Assembly: GCF_048564905.1 (NCBI RefSeq)
Contig: NC_132992.1
Location: 32,350,501 to 32,414,500, forward strand
Direction of reading: 5' to 3'
Origin: Vicugna pacos
Taxonomy: Eukaryota; Chordata; Mammalia; Artiodactyla; Camelidae
Length of the DNA stretch: 64,000 nt
In this document: positions 23,572 to 36,331 of the stretch, one piece after another
Numbering within the stretch: position 1 is the stretch's first letter
Layout: the number at the start of each line of letters is the position of its first letter
Made by a program: the position numbers and the translations under genes
Notes under the pieces: model-generated
What the model saw: the letters and a program-made list of their open reading frames with translations, nothing else
The model's database searches: none
What the model was told of the DNA's origin: nothing

Positions 23572-25629
23572 CTGCTAAGCCCTGCACTCCTTCTCGGAGG
23601 GCCCCAGGGCACTGACTCTGCTCTGAGCAAAGCGGAGCATGAGGAGCTCTGTATAACAATGTCAGATATCCCATTGAAGACCATGTGCAGAGGGATAGTG
23701 TTTTCAAATGCCATCTGATTCATTTTGATTCTCAGTATGAAGTCCTGACTCTGTTCAAAAACCTGCAGCTTACTATCAGGAAGAAGAGAGCAGTAAAGAA
23801 TAGAGGAAACAGAGTAAAACACTTGCCTTTGAGCTCTTTTGCAGACTTCTACAAATATATCGAGAATACAAAATCTGTGGTGAAAGAATGTATTCTGACA
23901 TTCCAAAAAGACTGGCTTAGAAGATCAAGTACAAAAATCTGAGGGAAAAGGGCACAAAGTTTATAAAGGACAGGGTGAAAAGAGAAAACAACATGATGGC
24001 ACATATAGCTCCTCCTCAAAAGGGGACAGAAGTTCAACCAGCTGGCCGGAGAAGAGTCGAAGGGGTAACCAGAGGTTAGAAGTAACGGGTCTTTAAGAAG
24101 CACCCAGCATCCTGCTGTTCTCTAGGGGCAGGTAGGGTGGAAGGAGGGAGAGTCACATTTAGGGATGACTGTGAACTGAAGGAGCAGCTAGTGTAAGCAC
24201 AGTGTTTGGATCACTTTGCCTCACATCCATGCCCAATGTGGCCAATGTACAGGACGAGTCAGATGTGCCAGTTAATGCCCCAGAGCAGCCCTCAGTCAGT
24301 GGTGGACAGCGAGTTACAGATCACTTTAGCTCCTTTATGCTTCACTTGGGGTAACTCCAGAGGGTATGCTAGACCACCTCCCAGAGTTACCCAGCTGGCT
24401 TAAGCTCCAGTTCCCCATAGTGGTAACTGGCTTGATGATAACACCCTGCTTTGGCTGCCTTCCCTTCCCTGCTTCATTTCTCACTAGTATTTCCTAGAAC
24501 CCCCTGCAAATAAACCGCTTGCATGCAAATCCTTGAATCGGAGCTGATTTTGGAAATTCAAAACCAAGATACAGGACTTCAAATCATGGGACAAGGATAG
24601 AGATGATCTGGAAGAAATTCTGGTTGCTTCTTCTTCCATTGCTATCCAACTGCGTTTGGGAGCACAAGAGATTTTAGCAGCCTCATTCAGGGCTGGTCCC
24701 AGCGCTTAGAATTCCCCGCACATCTCTCTGAGTGGGAAGACTCAGCCCCCTGCTTCTGTGTTACAGAGAACCTGTGCTCTCAGACAGCAGCCAGTATGTA
24801 GCAGAACCTCATCCATACTTGGCGTGCGGACCCCAACTCTGGAGTTACGTGAGTACTGCTGTCACTCCCTCTGGAAATGCAAACTTCTAATGAATCATAT
24901 GACTTTATTTTTAAAAGCTCTTTGTTCTCATTCCATTATCAAAATGGAATGAGAATGATGGGAGCAACTCTTGCTATCAGTTGTTGGAGGCAATTCAGTG
25001 CTGATGAGAACTCCTGCAGTAGTTACTTCAGAGCTTCTTAATATGGCACAATTGGGATCTTATTTTTTTTGTAAGTGTCCACGGAAAATATAAGCACAGT
25101 CAGACACTTTGGATTGTTTCCACTTGTCTCTGAGTTTAGTGAGTGCTCTTTTCAGTCACAAACATACATTTTTTTCTCATTCTTTCGAGAAATTATAAAA
25201 TTGAATATGTTAATATAACAAGTACATTCTTATCACCCATGATTAATTGTTCGTTTATCATATTTGCTTTGTCACTTTAATTCTTTTAAATGCCAAGAAA
25301 AATTACAGAGTTTGCCACTGTTGCAAATAAAACCCTGTTACTTCTGCGTAGGTTCCCAGGTCCCCATTCTTCCAGCTCCCTCTTCTCTTTATTGTCATTC
25401 GAGAATTTTAAAACTCAGAAAATAGTTTTCATTTTCATTTGAAGTTATAGTCAATGGTCTATTTTCTGAAGCGAGACCAAAAAGCACTGGGAAAACTTCC
25501 CTCAGTGAGACATCGTCCCCCACCCCCTGTCATATCACTTCCTGCTTGGAAGCTCGAGTGTCACTGAGCACAGTGGGGAGCCCAGATCAGAGCGAGAGAC
25601 GTCTCAGTCTGCAGGGGACAGCTGTCAGC
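23572..25629. other. Intergenic DNA without a recognised gene
   Basis: Part of 24180-24560 looks like an old interspersed repeat (ccctgcaaataaaccgcttgc near its end), but I could not place it in a family. A short inverted repeat sits at about 24935-24960 (cattccattatc ... aaatggaatgag). The 25535 region upstream of TRAV38 holds an ETS-like site. Confidence 0.4.
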
Positions 25630-26203
25630 ATGACGCCTGTCAGCTTGCTGTGGGCAGCTCTGCTCTCCACCTGTCTCGGTAAGGAAGGTGTAGGTCTTTA
25701 TTTACAATGTTATCTAATGGGACTGTGAAACGTGGAAGTTGAACAGCACTGCCTCACAGAGCCCAGCTGAAAGCTGACATACCTGCCTGGAGTCGGGATG
25801 AAGCAGAAGAAAGGTGGGTGGGGATGGGAACCAGCTTGGGAGCCAGCCTGCTTTCTCTCTCGTGTGACACCCAGCGTGGTCCCTTCTCTCCTCTTCCCCA
25901 CAGGAGCCAGCGTGGCCCAAATGGTCACTCAGCCTCAGCCAGAAGTGTCTGTGCGCGAGGCACAGACTGCGACCCTGGACTGTACGTATAACACGGTTCA
26001 GAGTGACCACTATTTGTTCTGGTACAAGCAGCCTCCCAGCGGGGAGATGATTTTCATTATTCACCAAGAAGCTTATAAGCAACAGAATGCAACAGCTAAT
26101 CGCTACTCTGTGAACTTCCAGAAAGCAGCCAAATCCTTCAGTCTCAGGATCTCAGACTCCCAGCTGGAGGATGCTGTGATGTATTTCTGCGCTTACAGTG
26201 GCC
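25630..26203 (+). CDS. TRAV38: T-cell receptor alpha (possibly alpha/delta) variable segment, TRAV38 type
   Basis: The leader exon is 25630-25678 (MTPVSLLWAALLSTCL), with a GTAAGG donor. The V exon is 25904-26203, after a TTCCCCACAG acceptor. The mature domain starts near AQMVTQPQPEVSV. It has TLDCTY (1st-Cys), YLFWYKQPPSGEM (Trp), QEAYKQQNAT in the CDR2 region, and VMYFCAYS (2nd-Cys). These agree closely with the human TRAV38 group as I remember it. Human TRAV38-2/DV8 also joins delta segments, so dual alpha/delta use is possible. Only one copy is present, against two in humans. The upstream region has an ETS-like CACTTCCTG at about 25535, but no CTCF-like motif was seen. The gene looks functional. 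Confidence 0.94.
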
Positions 26204-26242
26204 CACAGTGAGATGAGCAAAGGGGAGAGGCTTACAGAAACC
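26204..26242 (+). promoter_or_regulatory. 23-bp-spacer recombination signal of TRAV38
   Basis: There is a consensus heptamer CACAGTG (26204-26210), a 23-bp spacer and the nonamer ACAGAAACC (26234-26242). Confidence 0.9.
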
Positions 26243-27940
26243 TCAGGCCTCAGCGTCTGTGCAGAGGTCAGGGGCGAAGTAGTTGGGGTAAGAGGAACAT
26301 AGAAAATCATGGACTTCTCTGGAGAAAAGAAAATACTACTTTTTTTCCTACAGAAAACACAGAAAGGGTGTCTATAAGCTGGTTTTCTCAAAATAGTAAT
26401 AAAAACAATGGATTACGTAATGCTTTATAGTTTTGTAGAGTGCATTCACATGGATTTATTTAACTCTCACAATCTTGAGTGTTACACAGGACAGATATTC
26501 TAAATGTCACTACTATCCAGGGACTCTCATAGCTTGAGTTAATGCTGTATTCTCCATCTGCATGTTCCCAGATCGTATCAAAGACAACATATCCAAAATT
26601 GAATTTCTTATCCTCCCCTCAAATCTTATTTTTTATTTTTCCCTCCTCAGCCTTGCTCAGGATTCAGGCGCACAATAAAAATCTGCTCTTTCTGGGTTTG
26701 GAGAATTTCTCCACTCTCTACCTCCCAGCGTAGGCTGTCTGATGTTTTGTGTATGTGCGTCTAATTCCAAAACAGTGTGAAAAACTACCATCACGCTTAT
26801 CGCATTGCTTCCCAGTTGATCTATCTGTCATTCTTCCTAATTTTCACCTAATTTCACCCTGTATTTCTTAAATTTTCTTAATAGACCATTGGTCTGACCT
26901 AGGAAGATGAGAAAAGAGAACAAATGACTGTCAGATAAGATTCCATGTGCTGCTAATATTCATTGGCAAATGCAAAATAGTTCATTATTTTTAATTAACA
27001 AAAAAATTAACTTCTGGTTTGCTGTCACGAGGCAGCCTGGGAGGAGGTGAGCCATGTGGAAGAACCAGTCTAAAGGTGACACCAAGCAGCTCCCATCACC
27101 AGAGTCACATCCCCTGAGATGTGGGGGACGTCTGGACCCGGAAAGGATTCTATCTTGCTTATGCTAATGGGAAAAAAATAATAAAATGGAAAAAATATTG
27201 CCAATGTTTCTTTCTATGTCCATAATTCCCCTGGTACATAGCTTTTGCTGTTAAGACCCCTCATGGAGCATTTTCATTCCATCTGCCTCCTTTGAGTAAG
27301 TGATATATTGGCTGAAATGGTTGAGTCTGATGAATGGGTTCCAGAGCTGAGGTGGGAGGTATGTTTAGAATGAGTGATGGAATTTACTGGAGTTGGAAGA
27401 AGCCAAGAGGAGTCAAAGCCAGCCTGCTAAAGAATGACTAAAAGTGAGCATTCACGGAAATGCCATTTCACCCTTTAGTTATCAGCACTGGCTCGCGGCT
27501 TGTGTGCTCAGACTGAAATGGAACCGGAGCTCATGAATGCAGAGGTCTTTTTGGAGATCCTGTGGCTTTTCCACACCCTTCCCTGAGAGCTCCTCTGCTA
27601 CCTGCCTAAGACCCATGGCCTCATAGCGAAGGGCCCCCTTCTTAGTCCCCTTGAACAATGTGGAGCCACGTGGAACTCTCCCCTTCCGTTTCACAAGCTG
27701 CAGCCTAAGGGCAAGTCATGCCACCTCTGTTCACCAAATCCCATCCTCTCCCACCACGGCCTCTGAACATACCCCTTCTGGCCTCAGTCCCTAGAACACC
27801 ACGCCCCAGCCCAGGCTCAGCACCCCAGGCTCTTGCTTGTCTGGAAAAGTGGGTCAGACAACAAACTCAGTGAAGGTATCGTCTCACACAAGTCACATAG
27901 CTCTGGGCCATTCAAGCTTTACCTTCTCTTGTGCCCCCCA
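26243..27940. other. Intergenic DNA without a recognised gene
   Basis: No V segment, RSS or gene was found. The short frames have no recognisable motif. Confidence 0.45.
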
Positions 27941-27949
27941 GGTCCACGC

Positions 27950-28680
27950 AGTCACCAGGACTTAACAGGTTCAGACTAGTTATCAACCTTCATATTAAAG
28001 CTTTCTTCTTTCTATCCTTGCTTCTAGTGCCTTCATTTAGCTCCTCTCATTTGAACTAATAGACAGTCATCTATCTCTAGTCTCTCTGTCCTCGACCAAG
28101 CCCCCATTGCTTCGTACAGCCATCCCAGTGACCTTCCTACAATAAAAATAATTCCATGTTCATTCCCTCTTCACTAAGCCCCATTTCCCACAGAAGGGAC
28201 CTGTGATTATTCAGAATGCAAGTCCATCAAAGAGACCACTCCTGTGTCCCCAGCACCGTCCATGTCTGACGGGGGAACGATCGAGAACTGTCTACCACTC
28301 GGATTAATCAATCCCCTGCTTAGCAATTCAGCCTCATTTGTTACCACAGTCCTATTTCCCACCCTCCGCCCCACTGTCCGCTCTGGTCATCTCAGCCCAT
28401 GAGATTGTGTCCTGCCTCTGTGCCTTTGCCAACCCTGGTCCCTCAGTGTGGGATGCCCGCCCCCTCAGCCACTTCACTATTGTTCAAGGTGTTCCCAAGT
28501 TTCCCCTCTTCTCTGAATCCTTGTCCTGAATTTCTTGCGCAGGTAACACTGACTACTTCTTTTTAACCCCTAACTGAAGCTCTAAGCAGATTTCTAATGT
28601 AGCAAACTTTACACTTTATGAACCATATAAGCAGCTTTTACTGTAACTTTACTAAAATGCAAGCTTCGCTTGTCAGGGGA
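27950..28680 (+). mobile_element. L2-like LINE 3' region
   Basis: CT-rich sequence with phrases of the L2 3' end (gcctctgtgcctttgccaac, cacttcactattgttcaagg, ttcccctcttctctgaatcc). Heavily diverged. Confidence 0.35.
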
Positions 28681-28767
28681 TGAATTTTATTCATTTCTAT
28701 AGTAACCATGCCTACAATATTTCTAAACTCACAGATACGATTTGTTTTAATTTGGCCAGTGTTACAC

Positions 28768-28935
28768 TGCTAGTTTTTTTTTTTAACCGACTTATAGTTG
28801 ATGTACAATGTAAGTTTCAGGTATGCAACATAGTGACTCACAATTTTTACAAGTTATATTCCATTTATAGTTATTACAAAATATTGGTTATATTCACAGA
28901 TAGGATTTTAAAAAATTTTTTGAATGGAGTTAATT
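28768..28935 (-). mobile_element. L1 3' end, antisense
   Basis: A T-run followed by ccgacttatagttgatgtac and gtttcaggtatgcaacatag matches an L1 3' end in reverse. Confidence 0.55.
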
Positions 28936-28939
28936 GATG

Positions 28940-30320
28940 GCGTTTTTCTCACTATACATGATAAAATAAAAAATTGATAACTTTTTTACAGTGCCGTCTC
29001 CTCTATAGCTGTGTTAACAAGGGATTCTGAACTAACCCAGAGGAAACAGACTACACGGTATGCAGAAAATTAATAGTAATGACAATGCTATATTGATAAT
29101 AATAGTAGTAGCTAACACATATTGAGTATGTTTATGTGCCCCACATTCTGATAGGTGCATAACATGTATTATTTTATTTGATTCAATGAATCAATTCAAG
29201 GGGATGAATGAGTGGATGAATTGACAAATGAGTGACATAGAAAAAAGGGAGATTTATATAACAGAGTAGCAAATTTATATGATGCTTAGATGCATAGAGA
29301 CAGACACACAAAGAAAAAAAAATTCTCTAATGAACTTTCCCATCAGCCTTCCCATCCACCAAGTTGTTATGAAACTTAAACTTTGAAACTTGCAATTAAC
29401 AATACCTCAGTTTCTTCAGGCTTAAAGAGTTCCTTTCAGATTTCAATATTTTAAAATTCAGTCCATTTAAATTGCAGCTCCACATTAAGGCTGATCTAAG
29501 GTCTCTTGGAAGATTCAGTCTGTTTAGGTGCTTTGTTTGGAGTTCTACCAACTTATCGTCCCCTTACCCAGGATGGCATCTGGGTAATAAGAGGAAGTAA
29601 TTGAGTGTCAGCTGTGGGAGAAAAAAAGCCTTAAATCCATGCACTGCCTTCCTTTAGTCTTTAGTCTGTGTAGCTAAGGGGCCAGTCTGGTCTGCTCTCT
29701 GGTTGGGTAACTAGTTAGGCGTGAGTTATCCCACCTGGACTTTTGAGAAGTGCTCCACTCTCCAATATTCCTGTGTTCCCATACTTATCTAAATGTTTCT
29801 AACCTTTCCTCACCCCATGAGTTATCTGCCTTTCACAGGGGAGGGAAAGGACAAGGGTCCTGACATCTGATTTCCTAATTCCGCCTCCATTTTCCTTTTC
29901 CCTCTGTCAGTCTCCCCAGACCAATAAAGCTGACCTTTCCATCTGACCTGCATCTTCCTGCCAGACTTCCCGTACATTAAAATTCTACTATCAAGTCTAA
30001 CAGGCCTTACTTAGAATGAAAGATCTGATGAAATAATTTAGAAGAAAAGATTATCTTTAAACAAACCTGTCTTCCAAGCCAATTCTCTTGCTGAGAAGTC
30101 AAAAATCCAAATTTAGTTGTTAGAACTGAATACGAATTCTTTCTTTCTATTTTCATTCCTTTCGTAATAATCTAGTCTCCCCTCCCCGCTCAAAACAGAA
30201 AGAATACACACAAGGTTATACACTTGGAAATGGAAAAGAAAAAATATTAACATGTTTTAAAAATATGGTCCCAATTACATAGAGAGAGAGAGACACTTTA
30301 CATGCCCAAGAGTACAACCT
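28940..30320. other. Intergenic DNA, possible unidentified LTR-like repeat
   Basis: The part at about 29540-29990 ends with ccaataaagctgacctttcc, a poly(A)-signal context like that of LTRs, but I cannot assign a family. A MIR-like piece lies near 29110-29180. Confidence 0.35.
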
Positions 30321-30329
30321 GGGGAAATT

Positions 30330-31775
30330 TTGTGGATATTTTCAAAGACAAAAAGACTTTCAAAAGTATAAGAAATCAAGAGAATGAAAGATAAGTCACA
30401 GACTGGGGGAAAATATTTGCAAAACACATATCTAATAGAAGACTGGTATCCAGAAAATTAAAAGGAGTCTTAAACTCAACAATAAGAAAACAAAAATCCC
30501 AATCAAAAAATCGCCAAAAGATATAAACAAACACCTTACCAAAGAAGATACACAGATGTCAAATAAGCATATGAAAGCATCATATATAATTAGAGAATTG
30601 TGAATAAAATCAAGAGTGAGACTTCACCTACACACCTATTAGAATGAGTAAAATCCAAAATACTGACAACACCAAATGTGAGTGAGGATTTGGAGCAACA
30701 GAAACTCTCATTTATTGCTGGTGGCAATGGGAATGGTGCAGCCATTTTGGAAAACAGTTTGGCAGTTTCAAACAACACTAAACATAATTTTATCATATGA
30801 TTCAGCAATGGAGCACCTTGACGTTTACCCAAATGAGCTGAAAATTACATTCCTGCACACAATGTTTAAGCAGTTTTATTTGCATTTGCTAAAGCTTGGA
30901 AGCAACCAAAAAACAAACAATCCAATTAAAAATGGACAGAGGAACTGAATGGACATTTTTCCAAAGAAGATCCACAGATGGCCGAAAGATGCATGAAAAG
31001 GTGTTCAACACCACCAATCATTTAGGATGTATAAATCGAAACCACACTGAGCTATCACCTCACACCTGTTAGAATGGCTATCATAAAAAAAACAAGACAT
31101 AAGTGTTGATAAGGATGTGGAGAAAGGGAATCCCTTATGCACTGTTGGTAGGAATATAAAGTGGTGCAGCCATTATGGAAAAGAGCATGGCAATTTTTCA
31201 AAAAATTAAAAACATAACTACCAACCGATAGAGTAATCCGACTTCTAGTATATATCCAAACAAAATGAAAGCAGGATATCAAAGAGATATCTACACTCCC
31301 ATATTCATTGTGGTATTACTATTCACAATAATAGCCAAGATATGGGAACAAGTTAAGTGTCCATCAATGGGTGATTGGATAAAGGAGATGTTGAATGTAT
31401 GTACAATGGACTATTATTCAGCCACGAGAAAGAAAGAAATCCTGCCATTTGCAACAATATAGATGCACGGGGAGGGCATTGTGCTAAGTGAAATAAGCCA
31501 GAGAAAAATACTGCATGGTATCACTTACATATGGAATCTAAAAGGTTAAAAAAAAATCAAATTCATACAACAGACTGTAGAAAAATGGTCACCGAGCGGT
31601 GGGGGAAATAAGGGGAGGTTGGTAAAAGAATATAAAATTTCAGCTATAAGATATATAAGGTCTGAGGATCTAATGTCAAACATGGTGACTACAGTTGATA
31701 ATACTGTGTTGTGTAATTGACATTTGCTAAGCAAGCAGAACTTAAATGTTCTCACAAATAAAAGAGAGATAAATA
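30330..31775 (+). mobile_element. Two L1 3' ends in tandem, sense
   Basis: The first runs about 30330-30925 (gaagatacacagatgtcaaa, ctcatttattgctggtggca). A second, similar segment follows at about 30925-31775 (aatggacagaggaactgaat, cactgttggtaggaatataa, catatggaatctaaaaggtt) and ends in an A-rich tail. The second reads the same landmarks again, so two insertions or a duplication lie head to tail. Confidence 0.7.
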
Positions 31776-31779
31776 TGTG

Positions 31780-33300
31780 AGGTCCTGGATGTGTTAATTA
31801 ACTTGATAAGGTGAATTTTTTTCAGAATGCACATCTATATCAAATCACCACGATTCACATTTTAAACATCTTACAATTTTATGTATCAATGACATCTAAG
31901 TAAGGCTGAAAAAAGAACTAGTAAAAACTGTATCATAAAATGTAGACACTCAGTAGTGTCTTTATCACAACTGTGTCTTTAAAGGAAAGGCTTAGAGAAA
32001 ATGGGCGTCTGGAAGTCACCCCTCCTGTCTGTCCCAGTGTTCGGTGACAGAGCCCCGCAGTCGCTGGTGCTCGGAATATCTGAAAAAGCACATTGGTCGC
32101 TGAAACTAAACTAACACCAAATCAGGAACACACAATTCAGGTGGATTTGGGGGAGAGGCCCAGGAAAAAGAAAGAACTATGCTGAGGAAACTGAGAACTC
32201 ACTGGATTTTATAAGCTGATGCAAACCTTGGGGTTTCACAGCTGAATTTAGGAAGTAGGTAGAAGGCACAGTGTCCACAAAACTCTTGATCCACACCCTT
32301 GTGGCGTTCAGGACGGGGTTTGGAAATAGCGACTCCCCAGTGTCCATCACTTGTGTCAGTGGTCCTTTCAGGAAGAGGGTAGAGAGAGGGCAGACAGAGG
32401 GAGGGGAAGGGGGAGCGGAGGCCTCAGGGCCGGGAACCCTAGGAGATTCCAGGTGCTCTCAGGTACAGCTGAAGCAGGGCGAAAGGCTCTCAGGAGAGAC
32501 TTTAGGTGTTGCAACTGCACAAGTTAATCCCTGTGGAGATTTTGCTTCCTGCTAATATGCTTTGCTAACGCTGGTAGCCTGCTTTGGTTGTTAACAAAAC
32601 CGGCAGCCTGGAGCTTTAACGCTCTTCCTCCCTTGAGCTCTTTGTCACACTTCCCTTTGGCAGCTTCATTCTCACTGTGATACCAGGAATCGGCACTTTT
32701 CCACTGACTGTACGTACAGCAACAGGGGTCTGAACCTTTTGGCAGAAGGAAAGGCTTTCTGCTTAATGGGGAGGCTGACACAGATAACCTTCTCTACAGT
32801 GGGTTGGAATTATGTGGTTTGAGAATTTCTTGCACAGAACAGCTGCAGTTTCGGAAGGGTGAGTGATGTCAGATCTAAAAGTCTTTTCTTCTGTCTTGCT
32901 TCATTCAGATTCAAATTTCAGGGGAAACACTGGAGAAGTTGCATGAATTTCAATGACTGACATTTTGCACCAGTCTGTAGAAGATACAAATTTAAAGAAT
33001 GGTTTAGAGGATTGACCCTAAACATATGTTGCCAGGAATTCTGCATTGTCATCAAAGCATGCTTGTGTTTGTAGGCCAAGCAGCATATTGGATGGATGAT
33101 AGTCAGACTTCAGAAAAGTATAAAACCTTCACACATTCTTAAGATGAGTTCTAAAATATTCTACCATTACTTTAAATGTTTGAATAGCTGTAATTGTTAA
33201 AGATTTCACTGTATTATAAATATTGACATTTTCAAATAAAACTCGTATAATAGCTTTTAAATACATACAATGAAATCTTAATACTGTCAGCTGAAATAAA
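31780..33300. other. Intergenic DNA without a recognised gene
   Basis: The part around 32040-32120 has a faint V-like reading that I rejected (see rejected items). The part at 32330-32470 is purine-rich. No gene was recognised. Confidence 0.4.
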
Positions 33301-33304
33301 CGCA

Positions 33305-33775
33305 CAGCCTAAAAGTTGAGAGTTTTGTTTTATTCGGCAGGAGGACTCGAGCCAGGATGACAGCCTCTGAGATCGCTCAGAGGGATTGCTCCGAAGAGGT
33401 AGGGGAGGAGCTAGGATATGTAGGAGCTTTACAACAAAGACCAGGTAGTTGGAACAATAAAAGATTGCTTGTTATCTAAAGGAAGCCAGGCATCTCAAGT
33501 TAAAGCATTTAGTGCTTTTCTATGTATGGGAGGGAGCGAACATTTGCGCTCATTGAATTCATTCCTTTGACAAGCGCCTAGCTATCTAGGGCCAGTATCC
33601 TGCCCTTTCTTATTCTGAGTCCCCTCAGGGTGCACCATTGTGAGTGGCTGCAGAGGCTGGGCTGCAGGCTTGTCTTCACTGAGGGGTGGCCGCCGGGGCT
33701 GATGACTTGATGGCTTCAGCATTCTTTGTTTACTGATATGGTTTGCAGTATTTTTTGTTCAGAATACCAAAGTGA
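33305..33775 (-). mobile_element. Fossil solo LTR, class I (gammaretrovirus-like, ERV1)
   Basis: Read on the minus strand, it carries the 3' LTR pattern of class I elements: cctcttcggagcaatccctc, then cgaataaaacaaaactctca with the poly(A) signal. It is a single LTR without visible internal sequence. Moderately diverged. Confidence 0.55.
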
Positions 33776-34529
33776 TTTGATACCCATCAACATTAATTAA
33801 AATTCATGAACAAACTCTTCATTAACAATTGAAGATTTCACTCCTTTTTTTCCCTTAAAATCACATTTCCATTCAACTTCTCCTACAGAATTTAATCTAT
33901 TTTTCTTTAAAAGTCTTTTACTGATCACCAAAAATGAGCCCACCAATCTTATCCTGATTATCTTGGCTAATAATGCCCATTCTGACTCCTCCAGGGCAAG
34001 CCAGGAGTACACCTGTCATTAAATAATTCAAAAGCATGGCTTCTCCTCAAAACTCTCCAGGTTTTTCTCCTACCTTCCGAGTCATCCCTACTTTCTTCTT
34101 CCTATGAAGACTGTACCTTCTCTACCAATTTCTTGAACTCTGGCATCCCTAATCCCTCTTCTGCCTTCTGATCTGTAGTTGGTTTTGGACCAAGAGGACC
34201 ACCTGGAGAGATCAGACGAAAGAAGGAGCAGGGTGTGCATTCCCTCAGCTCCCTCCCCATGGGACTGACATAGACTGACATTGACCTGACATCACAAGGT
34301 CAGCTCTTTAAGACAGTCTCTCCAAACAGCCTCTCTATCTCCAGTTCCAGTAACCACTCTCTCCCTTCCATGTAAGGCCTGGAGTGATGCTAGCCACAGA
34401 ATACAGCACTACCCATGCACCCTGCTTGTATAAATAATACCATACTAAACTCTCCTCAGATCTTATAATGTTTGCACCCATGAGTTTCCTGCTAGAATCC
34501 TGACTGATACTGCCTACTTTCAGATCCTA

Positions 34530-34830
34530 AAATCTGCCTATTTTGATTTTAACGTTACTTCTTCAGGGAGGACTTTCCCAGTCTCCTTGACTGAATTATC
34601 ACCACCTGCTAAACCTCCTACAGCAGCCTGCACGCTCCTGTCACAACATCCTCCACACTTAGTGGCAGTCGTTGAGTGATTGTTAATGTCACCTTCTCTA
34701 ATAGACTGCACATTCCACGACATCAGGGACTGAATCTAACTTGCTTATTGCCGTAGCCTAAGAGCTCAACCTGGGCTCTTGAACACAGTGGATTCTCAGT
34801 AGTTATTTGTTGAATTTGTACAAGGATAAG
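34530..34830 (+). mobile_element. L2 LINE 3' end
   Basis: The phrases cttcagggaggactttccca, actgcacattccacgacatc and gtagttatttgttgaatttg follow the L2 3' end in sense. Confidence 0.55.
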
Positions 34831-35009
34831 TGAGTGAATGAACGAGTGAGCCTACTTTTATTCAAAACCAATATTGCATTAGAAAAATATAAAGCAAAAT
34901 TTGTTGGATATATAAGAATAATTTGATAATATATTAATTATGAGATATTTCATTATCTATTTCCCAGAGACAGAAAGAGACAGATGGAAATGAAAATGTC
35001 CTCTCTCTA

Positions 35010-35031
35010 TATATATATGTATATATATATA
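35010..35031. repeat. (TA)n-rich short repeat
   Basis: Alternating TA with one TG interruption. Confidence 0.8.
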
Positions 35032-35034
35032 AGA

Positions 35035-35720
35035 CCATTTACCAAATCATGAGCATGTATTATGACTCAAAGAAGCAACAGGAAAGATTCATAAAAGCCA
35101 CATTCTCTGGACACAATGTAATAAAGCTAGAAATTAATAATTAAAAGATAGACAATAAATAAGTTGGGAGGGAATTAACCACTTATGAAATTGTAAATAA
35201 TTTCCAGGTCAAAGAATTAAACGTTAAAAACTGCAGGCTATTAAAAATTAACACTAATGACAGCAGTGCATATAGAAGTCTGGATTTGTTCAAAGCACTA
35301 TTCATAAGAAAATGTATAGCCTTGAATACATTTATTAATAAAGTAAAGGGTCAAATAAAGGAGCCAAGTTTTCAAGAAATAAAAAATAATGAATCAATAA
35401 ACTAAAACAAAGAAGGGGCAAATCCAATAATAAAAGTAGGAATTCATCTAAAAGTAAAACAAAGTTAGAAGTTATAAATAAAGCCAAGAGTTCTAGAAAT
35501 ATGTTAAGAAAAGAGAGAGTAAACCCAAATACACAACATCAGGAATGAGAAAGGCAATAAGAAAAAAAAAACAAAGAAAAAAAACACAAATACACATTAA
35601 TATGAATGAGAAAGATGCTACAACTCCTTTTAAGGAAGGAATTTTTTTAAATCATCAGTTAACACTTTGTGTATTGATGAAATGGATGGTTTTTAGAAAT
35701 ACACGATCTTTTCATTTGAA
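35035..35720 (+). mobile_element. Old L1 ORF2 fragment
   Basis: A-rich sequence whose phrase aataaagccaagagttctag and the following gaatgagaaaggcaataaga match the ORF2 segment ahead of the reverse transcriptase. It is heavily diverged, with no open frame of note. Confidence 0.5.
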
Positions 35721-35913
35721 CTTCTAAAGTTTGTAAAACTTTTATACTGTTTTATAATCCCAAAGTCTGTAGCAAATCATCAGGAAAAGAAATTCTGAAT
35801 TCTGCCTCTTCCACTTTCCCTGTGTTCCCAGCACACAAATGCTACTCATATACCAAGTACCATGTCTCAACTCTCCTGTATTTCCATCTTTCAAAAAATA
35901 TTTCTGATTCTGA

Positions 35914-36331
35914 CTATTATTGACTGAATTGTGACACCCCAAAATTTGTCTGTTGAAGTCCTAATCTCCAGGACCTCAGAATGTGACTGCATTGGATGAT
36001 GGGGCCTTTAAAACAGTGATAAGTTAAAATGAAGTCATTAGGGTGGGCTGTAGTTGAATCTGCTGGTGTCCTTATGGAAGGAGGTGACTGGGACACAGAG
36101 AGCTCTGAGGGTGCCCAGGCACAGAGGAAAGGCCACGTGAGGACACAACGAGAAGACAGCCTCCTACAAGCCCAGGAATGAGGGTTGAGTAGAAACCAAA
36201 CCTGCCGACACCTTGACCTTGGACTTCTGGCCTCCAGAACTGGGAGAAATAAATTTCTGTTGTGTAAGCCACCTAGTCTGTGTTATGGAAGCCCTACTTT
36301 TACTTTTAGGTTACCTTTAACAGACAAATAC
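35914..36331 (+). mobile_element. Fossil solo LTR, MLT1 type (ERVL-MaLR)
   Basis: The sequence opens with gactgaattgtgacacccca and closes with ttctggcctccagaactggg, aaataaatttctgttgtgta and ttatggaagccctac. These are the landmarks of MLT1 LTRs. It is old, single, and has no internal region. Confidence 0.65.

Noticed and set aside
32025-32130. V-like reading, PQSLVLGISEKAHWSLKLN after a CTGTCCCAG
   Set aside because: The QSL resemblance to V framework 1 is short. There is no 1st-Cys, no downstream Trp or 2nd-Cys, and the nearby CACAGTG at 32268 has no nonamer at 23 bp.
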